DNA of 64,000 nucleotides, taken from the NCBI GenBank assembly GCA_005406025.1, contig BGZK01000004.1:124001-188000 (forward strand). The letters run 5' to 3'. Numbering within the stretch: position 1 is the stretch's first letter; each line of letters begins with the position of its first letter. The DNA is from Eumeta japonica (taxonomy: Eukaryota; Arthropoda; Insecta; Lepidoptera; Psychidae). Below the pieces are notes generated by a model. It was not told where the DNA came from, searched no databases, and saw only the letters and a program-made list of their open reading frames with translations. Shown one piece after another: positions 22,276-34,869 of this stretch. Made by a program: the position numbers and the translations under genes.

Positions 22276-25000
22276 TAAAAAAGAATAGTTTTTTACGAGT
22301 TCAATACATTTTAGAATGGATGCAGTTTCGATCAATAGTACAAATGCACAGACGAAGTCGACGACAAATGTAATAGGTACGACATTTGTCATCGACTACG
22401 TCCTGCCTCCGACGACAAATATAATGGGTATTTAAAAACGCACGCGTAATTTGACGTAATTTCTTGTCAAAATTTTTAAGCAATCAACAACAATAAAAGT
22501 ATGAAACTTTCGGGAATTTAAGATTTTGAACAAACTAACATTCATAATCGTACATTATTTACATATATTTTAAAAATTTGCTTTAATTACGGCATAGAAG
22601 TGTATCCTTTAATGCAAATACATAATTAATCGACAATAAATTCATAATTTCTCAAGAAAAAGAAATAGCACGTCTACTTAAGCGTAGTTTTTTATATCGC
22701 TGGTCATAAATTTTATCTCGAAACCTGATCGCCAGTTAGTCCTAAATCACCTCGTATAGATCAAAGGATTGGTAGAGAGCCTAAGACGAAAAAAAAATGT
22801 GTAACCTACTATGAAAAGTTTGCAGGCTACTACAAGGGATTTGTAGCCTTCTACCAAAGAATTCCTACCCCACTATAATATTTTAGTGTATATTGTTTCA
22901 GTATAATCTCGCATTATGTTCGTTGCAAAGTCGATGTAGAAATTGAATTTTGAATGTTGACCGCCCGCCTTATGTGCACCCTCCAAAGTTTGCGTGAGTG
23001 ACATGTAGGAAGTCAACATGTAACATAATTAATTATTAACAGTGTAAAACCTTCCTTCCCTACGCAAAATTTTCTTCACATACCCCGTGTAATATAGACA
23101 TCGTGAATTCACTGTTATAAAAAAATTATTATAATACCAGCTATTAGCGTATTCAGAAAAGGATTTTTCAGGAGACTGTATATTACCTGACATTTGACAT
23201 TGAGTTTGGCATTTCAATGTTTCGTTACGTCGTTGTGTGATTTCGGTATTGTTCAGAGCAAAATTAGAACGTGAGTGCAATTTATCGACGGTCGTCGGAA
23301 ACCACTAGTGTAACAGAGCGAATAGAAACTAAAATGTCGACACAACATCAAGGTACGACGAAAGTGATATGTATTGATTCGCACATTAAATACCACGTAA
23401 TTCACCATCAGCGCCACCTGTAGTACACGAACGTAACAATGATATGTTTCAGCCCAATTATTCATAAGCTTCTCAAATGATTTTATCGGTCTGTCACTAA
23501 TTAAAAAAACTTTAGTGGATATGATGAAAAATATGAAGTATGAAATTTTGGGATTGTATGTTCCGTTTGTAGAGCCACCTACCGGGTCCAATTATAACTA
23601 AATCGTCAACCGATTCAAACGCAACCATAGAACTTACTCGAACACATTTCATATTAATCGGTCCAACCTTTTTATGGGAAGTTCAGTGAAAAACACCTAC
23701 AGAAAGATTAAGCATTATGTATATACATATACAATTATACACTAAATATACATGAAATCACTTTAAAAATTTATCAGTAAAAAAGATTCAATTACTTATT
23801 TAAATTTAATTACAAAAATGATTATCCTTCCAATTTTTCGTATAATAATTAGACATTGTATTTTACTATATTTTCCAATTTACACACTTACGAATTTTCC
23901 ATCAGACACCAAGACTGCTCTTTCAAAATTATGAAATTTCACAAAAAATTTAAATCCACATCTCCGACACAATGAGAGCATACATAAAATACTACAATTT
24001 TAGAATTAAAACTTCTTTAGATGGGTTGAGCAATCTTCGGATAGTCTTATACGTTCATATTACCAACATGCTTAAGATTAACAGTATACATGAATTAACA
24101 CTAGATCTAAAAACTTTTTTATATATGTCCAAAGTATATTTTTAAACTTAATTCATTTGCAACACTATTGTTGATTTGTTTTAATTAAAAATTCCAAATA
24201 TAATATACGCATTTACTCTTATTTCAAATTTACTGGGCTTGCGCAGCCCATCATGTGTTTTGATTAATTAAACCATTTAAAAATGTATTAGAATGCCAGT
24301 AGATGTGAAAACCAGACTAATGCTAATGATTTTAATTTACAAATCTTGATATATATAAAACATTTTGATATTACAGTCAAATTTAATAGTCTAAAAAAAT
24401 CACTGTTATCTCATAACTTAAATTTTACTTCCGTGGGCAGTCCTCAACGACTTTTTTACACTTAAGTTTTTTTAGATGATAGTATTTCTAAAGTAAATTG
24501 CATTTATTTCATTAAATAATAAATGTTACATATTTAATATATATTGAATAATGATGTCGTAAGGACATATTTAAATAAATATAAGGAATTGTAAAAATTA
24601 TAAGTTGTCAGAAAATTTTGATCCTTTTCACTTTAATAATTCAATTTGAAAATACTTTTATTATAAATTACTTCACTTGTATATCGAATTTTTGCGACTG
24701 TGGCATTCGAAAAATTTAATATTACTTTAATTTAATAATAGTGAAATAATCGGCAACAAGATTTTTATATCCCCAAATTCCTTACATGGACTTAAAACTT
24801 TATTTCATTCAGATGAGTGAATGTTTTTCTAACACCAGATCCTAAACTATTAATGGTGTAGCAATACCTATGCCCTAGGTTCCTAAATTGGCAAACTTCC
24901 CGCTTCATTACATTAAGGCCCATAACGGAATAGACGGCCGCACCGATAACTATTTTATGACGTCACACTAATAAGGCCAATGTGATACTCCATATATATA
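22276..25000. other. Unassigned AT-rich stretch
   Basis: Near 22350-22430 ACGACAAATGTAATAGGTAC and ACGACAAATATAATGGGTA form a short direct duplication. Near 23660 ATTAATCGGTCCAACCTTTT resembles an RTE-type tail. A perfect TGACGTCA lies at 24958. No gene was seen. Confidence 0.4.
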
Positions 25001-25002
25001 AT

Positions 25003-25220
25003 GTTAACTAGCTTTCCGCCCATGGATCCGCCCGTGTGGAGTTTCATCTGTGGCATAAATTTTTTATTGCAACTCAAATCCTTTCTTCATTCACCGATTC
25101 ACACACCTCCAGCCATCTCACTCTCGTATACTTTTCAACTAATCAAGCGCATCATGATCAGAAGGTCGGGTGTAGATTTAAGCAATTATAATATACCTTG
25201 TAACTTTTCAAGCTAAGTCT
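25003..25220 (+). repeat. RTE-type tail repeat, copy 6
   Basis: TTAACTAGCTTTCCGCCCAT with GATCCGCCCGTGTGGAGTTT is the least worn copy of the repeat head in the window. The 71-codon frame through it is not conserved in the other copies. Confidence 0.55.
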
Positions 25221-26769
25221 TCGAATGAGGATAACTTTTACCTGAGATCTAATTTAAATAAAGTACAGTCTATATTCTACTCCAAGCCAAGCTCTATTTA
25301 CCCGCAAAAATCGCATTAAAATCTGCCAACGATTTCAGAGATATGTGCGAGCAAATAGAAAAGAAATTTAAAAAACATTATTTTGTTTTATATTACCTTT
25401 CTCTTACTATCCTCTGCCGTTTTTTAACAGACTTCAAAAATGGTTGTAATTCGACACGTATATATGTAATATCATTATGATTGCGATATATACACATAAG
25501 ATAATTTATTAGAGCTGGACAACGAATACACAAAATTTTATAGGTGTACGTTTGTATGTTTCTCCATACATTACTCCGAAACTATTAATAGGTAATGAGT
25601 AATGACCTTTTGTTTTATTAGCTCAAATTTACTTCACTTTAGGGAATAGTCCAAATTTCATCAAAATCAGCTTAGTAATTTTCAAGATATGGCGTTATAA
25701 AAGTAAGTGTGACAGCCTTGCTCATTGATATGAGCTATGAGTGTGGTGTCAAAAAGAAAACATCTCAACAATACCTTGGTCAAATTCTAGTGCATGTAAG
25801 AGAAATGAAAAAATCAAAATGACCAAAAACAAACTGTTCTTGCGGTACAAATCCGTAAAAATTAATACAATTAGCCGTTCGATACAAGCTACTTGAGTGG
25901 AATATTATTATTCAATAGTAACTCAGTTTTTAGTGAAAACTAAAAATGTGCCATAGAAAAACAGTTTAAAAATCCACTTAAAAATACACAAAATTGTGCA
26001 ATAATATATATGTATACTCGAAATTAACCAACAAAAACAAAATCAAAAGTAGGCACGAAATATTTTTTTAGTTCAATGCCAGCACTTTTGAAAAATATCT
26101 ATCCGATGTGAAGAAAGAAAATCCACAACATCGACAAAAATATAAAAGTACAACTACGTTATTGTAAAATTTTAGTACAAATAGTACATATAGATAGATA
26201 GATATGCACGTAAGCACTACACAATAGTGATGTGACATGCAAATACGCCTATAACTTAGCGCATTGACCACGCGCGGTGTTAACATTTCTTCATAATAAT
26301 TATTGCGGTCAATGTGTATATAAAACGAAGTCAAGAAAAAATTATACTAAATGAATAATAAAAACTTAAGTTAGAAACGTACATGAATAATTAGGTTGTT
26401 AAGTAAAATGTCTTTGAAGTCCGTTTAGTATCTGATGCATCGTTTCTACTTTGATTAAGTTTTATGTTTGATCGCTTTGTTGACGCCGACGTCAAGGAAG
26501 TTTGTAAACCCCTAATTTGTTTCGTATCTGCTTTTTATTTTGTTTGTTGATTTCGTACGTGGGAAAAAGTTTTTTCGTAATCTATATATAAATTCAAAAT
26601 AAATTTTCATCATATTTAATTTATTTTTAATTATAACATACATATGCCATTTTATTCAAAAATTTTTTGCCATTTTGTAGGTTTTGTAGGACATAATTCC
26701 ATTACTGTAGATATTCTGTAACTTCTAATCAAAAACTGCGATAAGCATTTTTTAGCAGTTTTCTCTTGA
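25221..26769. other. Unassigned AT-rich stretch
   Basis: CCAAATTTCATCAAAATCAG at 25651 is an RTE-type tail motif. A TAGA microsatellite sits at 26190-26205. No gene was seen. Confidence 0.4.
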
Positions 26770-27785
26770 TGTTAACCAAATAATACCTGAAGAATTCTGA
26801 AGAGACCGTAACAGGTAATAAGTCTGAGGGTGCAAGTCAGGGTTATGTGGTAGATGCATTAACACTTCCCAACCAAACTCTGCCATCTGACATCTCCGTG
26901 GATGTCAAACCAATAAGTATTTGTCCCATTTATTCGGGCGTAGACACTGGAGTCTCTATACATATACATATATTCTATACATATGCAGTGCCTGTATCAA
27001 TACGTTACTCACACGAAACATAGGGTTCTTCATAGATCATTTCTTTTCGCTCTATCATGAGCTTTTTCTAGATCTACGAAAGTGCAGATAGGTCCTTGAC
27101 CGAAAACCCTTCCTAATATTTCATAGAAAAAAACAGTCTTATTCATAACTCTTTCAATAATGATCTTTGCATACAGTATTCCAACGACACAAAATTACCA
27201 CACTAAAAATCTTTAACAAGACGGTAATTTTTTCAAGCTTGTCTCGAGCCTTTTCCTTTATAGAGGGGTATAATGACTACTTTACAGCAGTGATTAGGCA
27301 CCTTAAGGCTTTTCCAGCATTTGTTAAAGAGTTGGTACAACAAATTTGTCACTATACTCCCACCGCCCTTCAGCATCTCTGATGAAACCCTATCATATTA
27401 GGCAGATTTTCCCAATTTCATACATTTTAGTGCTTTCATAATTTCATTCATCGTAATTTTTATTTCATTTTCATCATTTATCATATTTTCAGTTACAGTA
27501 ACATTGTTCTCTGCGACTGCATCCTTACATGCAAAAACACTTTCGAAATAATTCTTCTAGCGCTTTTTTACATGACTTTCCTCATTCAGTGAACATCCAC
27601 TATCGTCTCAATACACATTTATACATGACGTGTCTGAATTATTTTGGTTCTGCTTTGCTCGGAAATTATTTCCAATCCGAGAATCTCCTGTCATAGATTT
27701 GTTTTCTCACCTGCTTTTTTTCAAACGTTCTAAGTCTCTTTTTTACATCGTTCAGCTCCTTTTAGACAATCTTTCAAAAAGTCAT
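26770..27785 (-). pseudogene. LINE reverse transcriptase remnant (N-terminal RT blocks)
   Basis: Minus-strand translation from ~27780 leftwards gives SLNEESHVKKR, KNYFESVFACKDAVAENN, ITMNEIMKALKCMKLGKSA-stop-YDRVSSEMLKGG (27360-27430), LLYQLFNKCWKSLRCL, VIIPLYKGKGSRQA (27235-27285), a worn KAYDRAKRNDL block near 27060, and a degraded WFDIHGDVRWQSLVGK equivalent to the QGCxxSP block near 26890. These are RT domains 0-4 of a non-LTR element. Stops and frame changes are frequent; the YADD block was not found. The small plus-strand frame at 27167-27382 is a shadow of this sequence. Confidence 0.85.
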
Positions 27786-27884
27786 TCTTTTGCTTTTTAA
27801 TAATAATATTAATGAGTCTTAATTCATTATAATAAAACTATATTGCACAAAAATCATTTTGAACATATCCTGTTCACAAGTATT

Positions 27885-28145
27885 TGGAAAACCCACAACT
27901 GTCGTGAGTCAATAGTACTGAGCTTACATGAACGCACATGACTTATAATGGTATAGAAATTACCATTCAGATATATAGTAATGTCGGTAAGTCTCCTTAT
28001 GAGTTAAATTAGTTCAGGTATGAAAATAAATATAAAAGTGCTTAAAAAATTAATGATCGAGATAGCGATCGGTAGTGACAATGAAAATAAACTGTATTTA
28101 CATGTGATTCGATTGCAGTGAATTGTTGAAATTCAAAGCATGGCT
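27885..28145 (+). repeat. Interspersed family C, copy 1
   Basis: Shares ordered blocks with 31630-31945: a TCTGTTCACGAGTAAT-like start, GACCATTCA..TATGTCGGTAAGTCTC, GTTCAGG..TGAAAATAA, TAGTGCTTAATAAT-like, and GAAAATAAACTGTATT followed by ACRYGTGATTCGATTGC. Non-coding and unnamed. The AAAATAAACTGTATTC block also occurs once inside the Helitron (39770). Confidence 0.5.
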
Positions 28146-30550
28146 AAAATTACATTCAATTTTCTTACTCGTTCTTACTGAGGAAAAACTGCCTTGCGAA
28201 CGAAGTTATCACACTTCATTATAAAACTATGTATTTCAAGTGTTATGTATGATTTATGAAATAAAGCTATGCATAAATTGGAATTTACTATTATTTATTT
28301 TAGATTCTTTATTTTTAATTCATAGATAGTGAGGAGAATCCGTTTAAATTATTGAAATCGCTAAATAAACTTTCTTTCGCTCCGTTTTTCTAGTTGATGC
28401 ATAACCCTAGAAAGGGACTTCTCCCAACTTAGCCGGTTTTTTTTACATTTGAGCTCATATCGTACCCTATTTGATCCATCAACAGCTAGCATCAGCGGTC
28501 TGCAGTCTGAAATAAAAACTTTATCTCTTTCGATTGACGACAAAGCAAAGGAACCTATGAAGTTAATTTACTGCAAAGGTTTTCATTTCTAAAACTAACT
28601 TTCAGGAATACCCGTATATCTCTATAATTTTATTTTGTTACAGTAAATGAAAACATTTTTTTACGAAATCAGATATGTTCAACCTTTGAGTGTAACACGC
28701 AGGCTATCGACCGCCGCCTAGTCGTTCGAGATCTAGCTGCTAGGTTCGACTGATAGGCAGGTTTGATGCTAAATAGAGAAGCTCCTAAAAAAATTAACTA
28801 GCCGAAATACGGTCTAGACTAGGATTATCTGCACGAAGCCCGTTGGGCTATTTTAGCGAGTCTAGGTCTCCCGATCGGATTTCTACGTTACTAAGGCTTC
28901 GTGTTAAGAGTTCGCGATCATGCCACCCGCCTTGACCTCTCTTACCTTATAATCTCGGCGAATAAGGAAACTGTACACCCTCTCGTGCCACTCCAAGTCT
29001 CACCCTAAATCTACATCTACATATTAAAAGAAGGATTATTTAAAATATATGTTTTTAAGTATATTAGTGGTCGTCTGGTGAACTGATTTCAATTTCAATT
29101 CATTAAATTTTTAAATTCGAACATTGCTGAAGTTCTTTTGTCGAAGAGTTGCATATCATTTCTTACAAATATATTTCACTACGTCAGCTGCGGCCGTGTA
29201 CAGGTGTGTCATTAGCCTGTGTGGTTTGTCTTAATTCTCTGCAATACCTAGGAAATTTCAAAAGTGCTAGAAACAATTGAATAAAATAAACACGCTAATG
29301 ACGTATTTGTACACGCACGCCGCTAACATAGTATGCTTGCTTATATGTAAAAATGCATAGGTAATTACGTGGAACAGATGTAATAAGTACTAAGTGGCGA
29401 ACACTGGATTGAGTATTACACAACAATTGTAGACTTAAGGAGCTGGAAGAATGATTAAGAGATACTTCTAAATAAAGGCTTCGACTATACGAAGATGAGA
29501 GCAAAACATAAACCGTTTCCAAATAATTTTATTGGTAACACTGAAGTTCGTCAATAGTTACAATCAAACAAACAAAAAAAAAAGAAAATTGGTTGACAAG
29601 CTAAGTAGAAAAAGATATTGAACTGTTTTATCTTTACCTGTTTATAAATGAATTTTTTAATAGATAAATACAATTAGTTCGAATTCTTCAAAAAGATACA
29701 TGAAAATCCACTTGGTTAGAAAACTTCTAATAAAATTGAAAACTTGTAAATATATCATTTTGTCTATAGTATACATTTGTGAAAATCAGTGTACTTGCGT
29801 GTTCGTACCGTTTTACAGATTAACATTTTATGATTATTATAAAAAAATATGTGCGTATAATAAGTATTATAAACATTAATGAAATTTTATTAAATTATTT
29901 AAATAAAAAAAAATTATCTTTGAACTACAATAGAAAACTTTATAGATTTTTTATTGATAACGCAATATATAATGTTTCTCTGTCGTTTCACTTTATCAAC
30001 AATAAGACTGCCACTGCAATTAAAATCGGCAGCGAAATCGAGATAGAACATGGAATGTAAATATAAAAAGTGTAGAATTTGGTGATTGCAACGTAGCATA
30101 AGTCCCTAAAATCTATCATTTGTATTAAAATTCGCCGGTCATTTGTTGCAAGACTTTATCCCTCTGGAAGGAGAATAAAGGGTCTTAATCTCCACCTAGG
30201 GCAGGACTAACGACCCCGACGACCTTTCTTGACATCGCTGACCATTAACGTGCACGTTTTTACGGTCTACGATCTTGGAGTGTTAGTTATTTTTATACCG
30301 TTCAAGAGTTATTTTCTACGACATGAACGAGGCGTCCCGAAATCTTACGAAATCCGACTTTCGTACATACACAGATGGGCGCTTAACCGTTTTCAATTGC
30401 ATAAAAATATTCCACCCCCTTGTTGACAAATTACATTTTCTGTGCCTTACAACCGATCAACCGATCGAATGCTAAGTCAAGAGCTTAAAGTGTCTTACTT
30501 ATTTTCAGCGGTGACACTTTGATAAATAACGTATGCTGTTATGTCTGTTC
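28146..30550. other. Unassigned stretch; GC-richer worn segment 28690-29020
   Basis: 28690-29020 is GC-richer than its surroundings and gives a broken plus-strand reading (AIDRRLVVRDLAARFD, then ILASLGLPIGFLRY), suggestive of an old retroelement but not identifiable. The remainder is AT-rich. The 76-codon frame at 29830-30060 is Ile/Asn/Lys-rich and probably chance. Confidence 0.35.
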
Positions 30551-30559
30551 ACCCCGAAT

Positions 30560-30950
30560 AAAATTAAGTGCAAGGCCCGTAACACGGTAGAGACCCCTCT
30601 GCGTAGGCTTGCCAGGTCGCCAAACCTAATAGCCGGACAGGCAGGCCAGTTTGGCCGGACATTTAGACAAAAATGCCGAACACCCTACATTATTGAGGAT
30701 TGTGTGACTCAGTTATTATCGTCCGGCTTTTTACATTACGCTCGTTTGCGAAATGTAAAAAGCCGGACAACCCGGACACCGTTTATTTTGACCGGACATG
30801 CAATCAAAAACCTAACTATGTCCGGCTTTATTGCGACGCCTGGCAACCCTACCTCTGAGGTTGCGAATGTCCATGGGCGGCGGTGACCGTCTATTCTCTG
30901 GCGGCTCGCATGCTCGCTTCCCCCTCGAAAATGATATTTCAAAAAATAAA
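30560..30950 (+). repeat. LINE 3' tail interrupted by a hAT MITE
   Basis: The left part (AAGGCCCGTAACACGGTAGA, GACCCCTCTG) and right part (CCTCTGAGGTTGCGAATG, TCCATGGGCGGCGGTGACC, GGCTCGCATGCTCGCTTCCC, then A-rich) together form the same tail seen at 45540-45681 and 52410-52540. The tail motif with GTCCATGGGCGG and CTCGTTTGCC is a 3' end I know from moth LINEs. The interruption at 30604-30851 is exactly the MITE. Confidence 0.75.
30604..30851. mobile_element. hAT-type MITE nested in LINE tail, rich in CCGGAC
   Basis: Inverted ends TAGGCTTGCCAGG..AGCCGGACA and TGTCCGGCT..GCCTGGCAACCCTA. The flanks are CCTCTGCG (30596-30603) and CCTCTGAG (30852-30859), an 8 bp duplication with one mismatch, and removing the element restores the surrounding LINE tail. 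Inside, GTCCGGCTTTTTACATT (30721-30737) pairs perfectly with 30752-30768 around a 14 base loop. CCGGAC or GTCCGG occurs several more times. Frames such as 30533-30886 are not genes. Confidence 0.85.
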
Positions 30951-31629
30951 CTCAGCCTCTAATCCCAGCGAAAACAAATTAAAACTGCCTTTCTCAAGTA
31001 AACACACGAGCTGAGTGAATTTATAACGCGCTAACTTTTGTGAGCTCTGTTCAATTCAACGAGGAATTACGTGAACAACGACAGATAAAAAGCTCGTTAC
31101 TCTAACCTGCCGGGTAAAATAACATTTTTTTTTCAGCATCGTTTCTTTTTAATATTTTATTCGTGCGTATCGCGGGGCCGTGACGCACTTTATGACGTCA
31201 CGCCGACGCCGCCTGAGACCGCGCCCGCGGAGCACATAAGAAACGAAATGCTTGTTGTAATGAAAGTTCATGGCTTTTCTTGCCTCGACAATATACTTCA
31301 ATTTTAGGAATGCCGTTACAAAAATTGTTAAGTGCGTGTGATACCCGGATAAATAGCGCTCTTGACGCATAGTTCTATGGTATAACGAAATGAAACCGAG
31401 CAGTGACAATATTCTGTCGCAACATTTTTATATTAGTAAAAAAAATATTAAATGTGGTAAAATTCCGATATTTTGACACTATTATTAAATTCATGTATTG
31501 TTGTAACGTGAATAATACGGAAAAGCATGTGCTTTATTTAGTACATCTTGAACGATTTTAATGATATATATATATATGTAAATTATATAAACATGACCTG
31601 AATGCGTACATAATTATTTACTTAAACTT
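30951..31629. other. Unassigned stretch
   Basis: AT-rich except for the GC block at 31155-31245 (listed). A short TA run lies at 31563-31576. No gene was seen. Confidence 0.4.
31155..31245. promoter_or_regulatory. Short CpG-rich block containing a CRE palindrome
   Basis: TCGCGGGGCCGTGACGCAC, then TATGACGTCACGCCGACG and GACCGCGCCCGCGGAGC stand out from AT-rich DNA. TGACGTCA is at 31193-31200. It could be a regulatory element or the remains of a GC-rich repeat; no transcript evidence is visible. Confidence 0.3.
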
Positions 31630-31945
31630 TTTGAGCATTATCTGTTCACGAGTAATCGCGAAAGTCACACTTTTCATTTGTTACTAGAACTAGGGGGGCC
31701 CGTACGAGCACGCATGGATTTTAATGCAATAGAAATATTTTGAATAGACCATTCAAATTCATACTTATGTCGGTAAGTCTCTTTATGTGATAAATCGGTT
31801 CAGGCGCGAAAATAAGTAAAAAAGTAGTGCTTAATAATCTAGTCGTTATATACCGTTACATATATAGGTATACAGTGCCCACTAGAAATGAAAATAAACT
31901 GTATTCACACGTGAGTCGATTGCGTAGCGAAGAACTCGTCCGTGG
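31630..31945 (+). repeat. Interspersed family C, copy 2
   Basis: Counterpart of 27885-28145, slightly longer, with CTGTTCACGAGTAATCGCGA, CCCGTACGAGCACGCATGGA, ATGTCGGTAAGTCTCTTTAT and GAAAATAAACTGTATTCACA. The better preserved of the two. No open frame. Confidence 0.55.
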
Positions 31946-32284
31946 AGCTGTCTGTGGTCCCTGTACATATTGCAATCTTAATTAAGATTTACGATTAATA
32001 AATTTAAAATCTGCGAATGGAAGCGACACGTTGATTTATGACGAAAGAAGTTTCGCTAATCTTATTCCTTTGTAATGAAATACAATGAAATCCATGGACA
32101 CACAATGGTGAAAAATATTTGGAGCTATTGGAATATGAGTAGATTTGTGATTTGATACGATTAATTACATATTTTTATAAACTAGACGTGTATTTTGTTC
32201 TTCATAAGGTTAAAGAAGAGAGATCAGTAGCAAAGAAAATATATATATGCGATTGCATCTGGTTTTATTTCTTTTATTTTTTTA

Positions 32285-32690
32285 CAGTTCCGCACCTTGA
32301 ATTAACCTATATTGGACCGTTTCGTTTTCTTTCTGTTTGCCTATTTATCTGTCTTTATAGACCTTCTTCTCAGGAATGCGTGGAGGTATTGAGTTGCAAT
32401 TAATGTCAATTGTTTATGTCCACGGTCCCTTGGATCTACAGAAAATCAAGTTTCTAAGTCAACGTAATAAAAAGATACGGCCATTTTCGCTGTACACTTT
32501 AGCACTCACAGACAAACAAAAATCTATTAACTATAAACCTAAAGGGTATTTTCCATTGCCCAAGTATATGAAATTTGGCGACAAACAAGAGAAAGAACAT
32601 TTTTTAACTTCCCACTATAAAAATGCACTGTTTCCATCAATTCTAATATTTAAAAAAAATGGAAAAAAGAAAAATAAAAACTCATTAGGT
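32285..32690 (+). mobile_element. Interspersed family B, copy 2 (3'-truncated)
   Basis: Follows copy 3 block by block: AGTTCCGCACC start, a worn TCTGT microsatellite, TTCTCAGGAATGCGTGGAGG, CCACGGTCCCTTGGATCTAC, AAGATACGGCCATTTTCGC, TGGAAAAAAGAAAA. The terminal GTACGGAACCC and hairpin are missing. A 133-codon frame (32376-32777) happens to be open through this copy, but the other two copies are full of stops in that frame. Confidence 0.65.
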
Positions 32691-33689
32691 GTCTTTGGAC
32701 TACCCGTTTGGAACGAAGTTCTTTCGCTATATGTAAATATGCTTTATGGATTGAATAATGTCAATGAAATTAATTAAAACGTTTGAAAACAGTCAAATGA
32801 ATATAATGAAATGACATTTCATTAATTCAAATTTGCCGCGCTTCGCGCGTTTCTAGACTGTCATAGAACATCGGTAGGTGGCGCAGCGGCGGCGAGGACG
32901 CGGTATTGTAATGGCGGATGATTAGATTGTGTTTGTGCATTTTACTGTTTGAAAAACTTATAAGAGATAAATAAAGAGGTATAATTGAAGAGGTGATATT
33001 AGTGAACTTTAAATGTCGTTTCTTTGTATTTTCAGGTAAGATAAAAATGTAATTGGTATAGTTAAAATATGATTGTTATAAATGTGTGTTTTAATAAACA
33101 AAACTTTGTATTTTCAGAGAAACAATTTGTGGTTTATTTTGAAAATCCTCAATAATATTATCTTATATGAATAATAACAATATAACTGAGTTAATTGTTA
33201 GAAATATTTATAGGTTGTAAATTAAATTTTTTTTTTATTGATTATCAAAATTCTATAAAAAAAAATAATGCAAGGATACAGAGAGATCTAGAATTACACA
33301 CTAAGGAAGAGTTGGTTTATGAGAAAAAGAGAGAGGGAGACAGAGAATAGCCTATACAGCGGTCAGCATTCTTCGTTGCGGTTACATTTTTTTTCGTGTA
33401 GCTCTCATCGGTCCAGCGCCCGATTATAACGTGCGATAAGGAATTTTGTTCCAATAATAAATGTTTCGGAAGTCCCAGGACAGACATCTCGCCGGTATCG
33501 GCATCGGAAACGGACAACAATCGTGGAAACTCTTAATGGACGAAATATCTGCATCCATAATTAAATTTTATTAAGACTATTAATTATTCTATTAATAGTC
33601 TTGATATAAATTATTAATAGTCTATTAATATATTAATAGTGCATGTAATGTTTTTATTAAGACCATATTATAAAGAGCATTAATTTCTA
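32691..33689. other. Unassigned stretch with CTATTAATAG palindromes
   Basis: 32868-32930 is a short GC-rich patch (GGTGGCGCAGCGGCGGCGAG). 33570-33640 contains repeated self-complementary CTATTAATAG/TATTAATAT words. No gene was recognised; the minus frame 33317-33520 matches nothing known. Confidence 0.4.
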
Positions 33690-33950
33690 TTACCGGCCGC
33701 GAGTTTAAACGTGCCGCAAAACGGGACAATCGGCGTCCCGCGCACATTCTCGCCAGACGTGCCGCTAACACTAAAAACGGGACGTTCCAGCTCTCGTGAG
33801 ACGACGCGGGACAACTGTTGGCAAACGCGGTTACCGGGCCACAGGCTAACATACGTATACATCTCTCTAAACTCACACAAACGCCGCAGTGGTTACAGCA
33901 CTTACGTGGGCAAACAACGCAATCTCGGACGCGCCGTAGAATAAGAATTA
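33690..33950. promoter_or_regulatory. CpG-rich block of unknown role
   Basis: About 260 bp with dense CpG (GCGTCCCGCGCAC, GAGACGACGCGGGACAAC, CTCGGACGCGCCGTAG) between AT-rich flanks. Open frames occur on both strands and are composition effects. No TATA, CCAAT or splice signal is obvious. It may be a promoter, a first exon or an old GC-rich repeat. Confidence 0.25.
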
Positions 33951-34084
33951 CACGCTGGCGAAAACTGAGGGGGGTGGGTCATCGATAAAAGGAACTATCG
34001 GGATGACAGTCAGGTTGAGGGAGGAATTTACACGGAGACTGGGTATGGAAGGGAGAATGAAACCAAGATAAGATTTTGTTGTAA

Positions 34085-34215
34085 TTCCGGTCCGTTTGTA
34101 GTCGAATCAGAACTTAAACCGGGAACAGAAGTGAAATCGAGATCGTGATTGATAGATCGATTGCTCGACGTGAAAGACGAAGGAATGCATTATATGTCTA
34201 CGTGGGCGGAGCCTA
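34085..34215 (-). repeat. RTE-type tail repeat, copy 7, minus strand
   Basis: On the minus strand it reads TAGGCTCCGCCCACGTAGAC, ATATAATGCATTCC, then TCTCGATTTCACTTCTGTTCC and CGGTTTAAGTTCTG, matching the head-plus-degenerate-hexamer layout at 15265 and 22015. Confidence 0.45.
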
Positions 34216-34869
34216 AATCTAATTAAATGTATCGATTTACAATACACATTTTATATGCTCATTATATCTCAGTACAAAGGTCACTTGTACTGGAAGTTAC
34301 GTTGAGTTTAAATATGAGATATCTTTCTTTCTTTTGCCTGTAAAACGCCATTTGTTTAAGAAATTTCGGCGGGAATACGTGAAAAACCACGCGGTTGTCG
34401 AACCCCCATTTGTTATGACCATACATTATAAAGGCATACGGGAAAATGCACAAAAAAGAACGCAAATAATGAACGTCTTTTCTATTAATCCCTCTTTATT
34501 TGGATAAAAATAAAAATTACAATACCTCTCGTCAAGGTGAACCCAAAAGGACATAGGCCGACAACTCCAACTACGCGACTTCGGTCGAATGTCGCATCGG
34601 CGATGCAATATTTTGGAGAATCAACTGATGCATACCACTTGGGATGCATTGTTCTGCGGTCGTATAACAGTGCGGCCGCATCGTCATCCGCTTAAAAAAA
34701 AACAAAGATGGGGTCATTTGTTGTTGTTATTGTTATTGTATCAGTTATCAATCGCCCAACTGCTGAAGCGTATACGGAATACTAAAGACTGTAATAATAA
34801 ATAAAAGGTGGTAAAGTCACGACCCAATTATTTGACATGGTTCTCGAGATATTGAACGACTATGGATTT
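34216..34869. other. Unassigned stretch
   Basis: No recognised element. Mixed composition; short frames on both strands only. Confidence 0.35.

Noticed and set aside
32376..32777. 133-codon plus-strand frame
   Set aside because: It lies in a copy of interspersed family B; the same frame is interrupted in the copies at 12959 and 45981, so it is open by chance.
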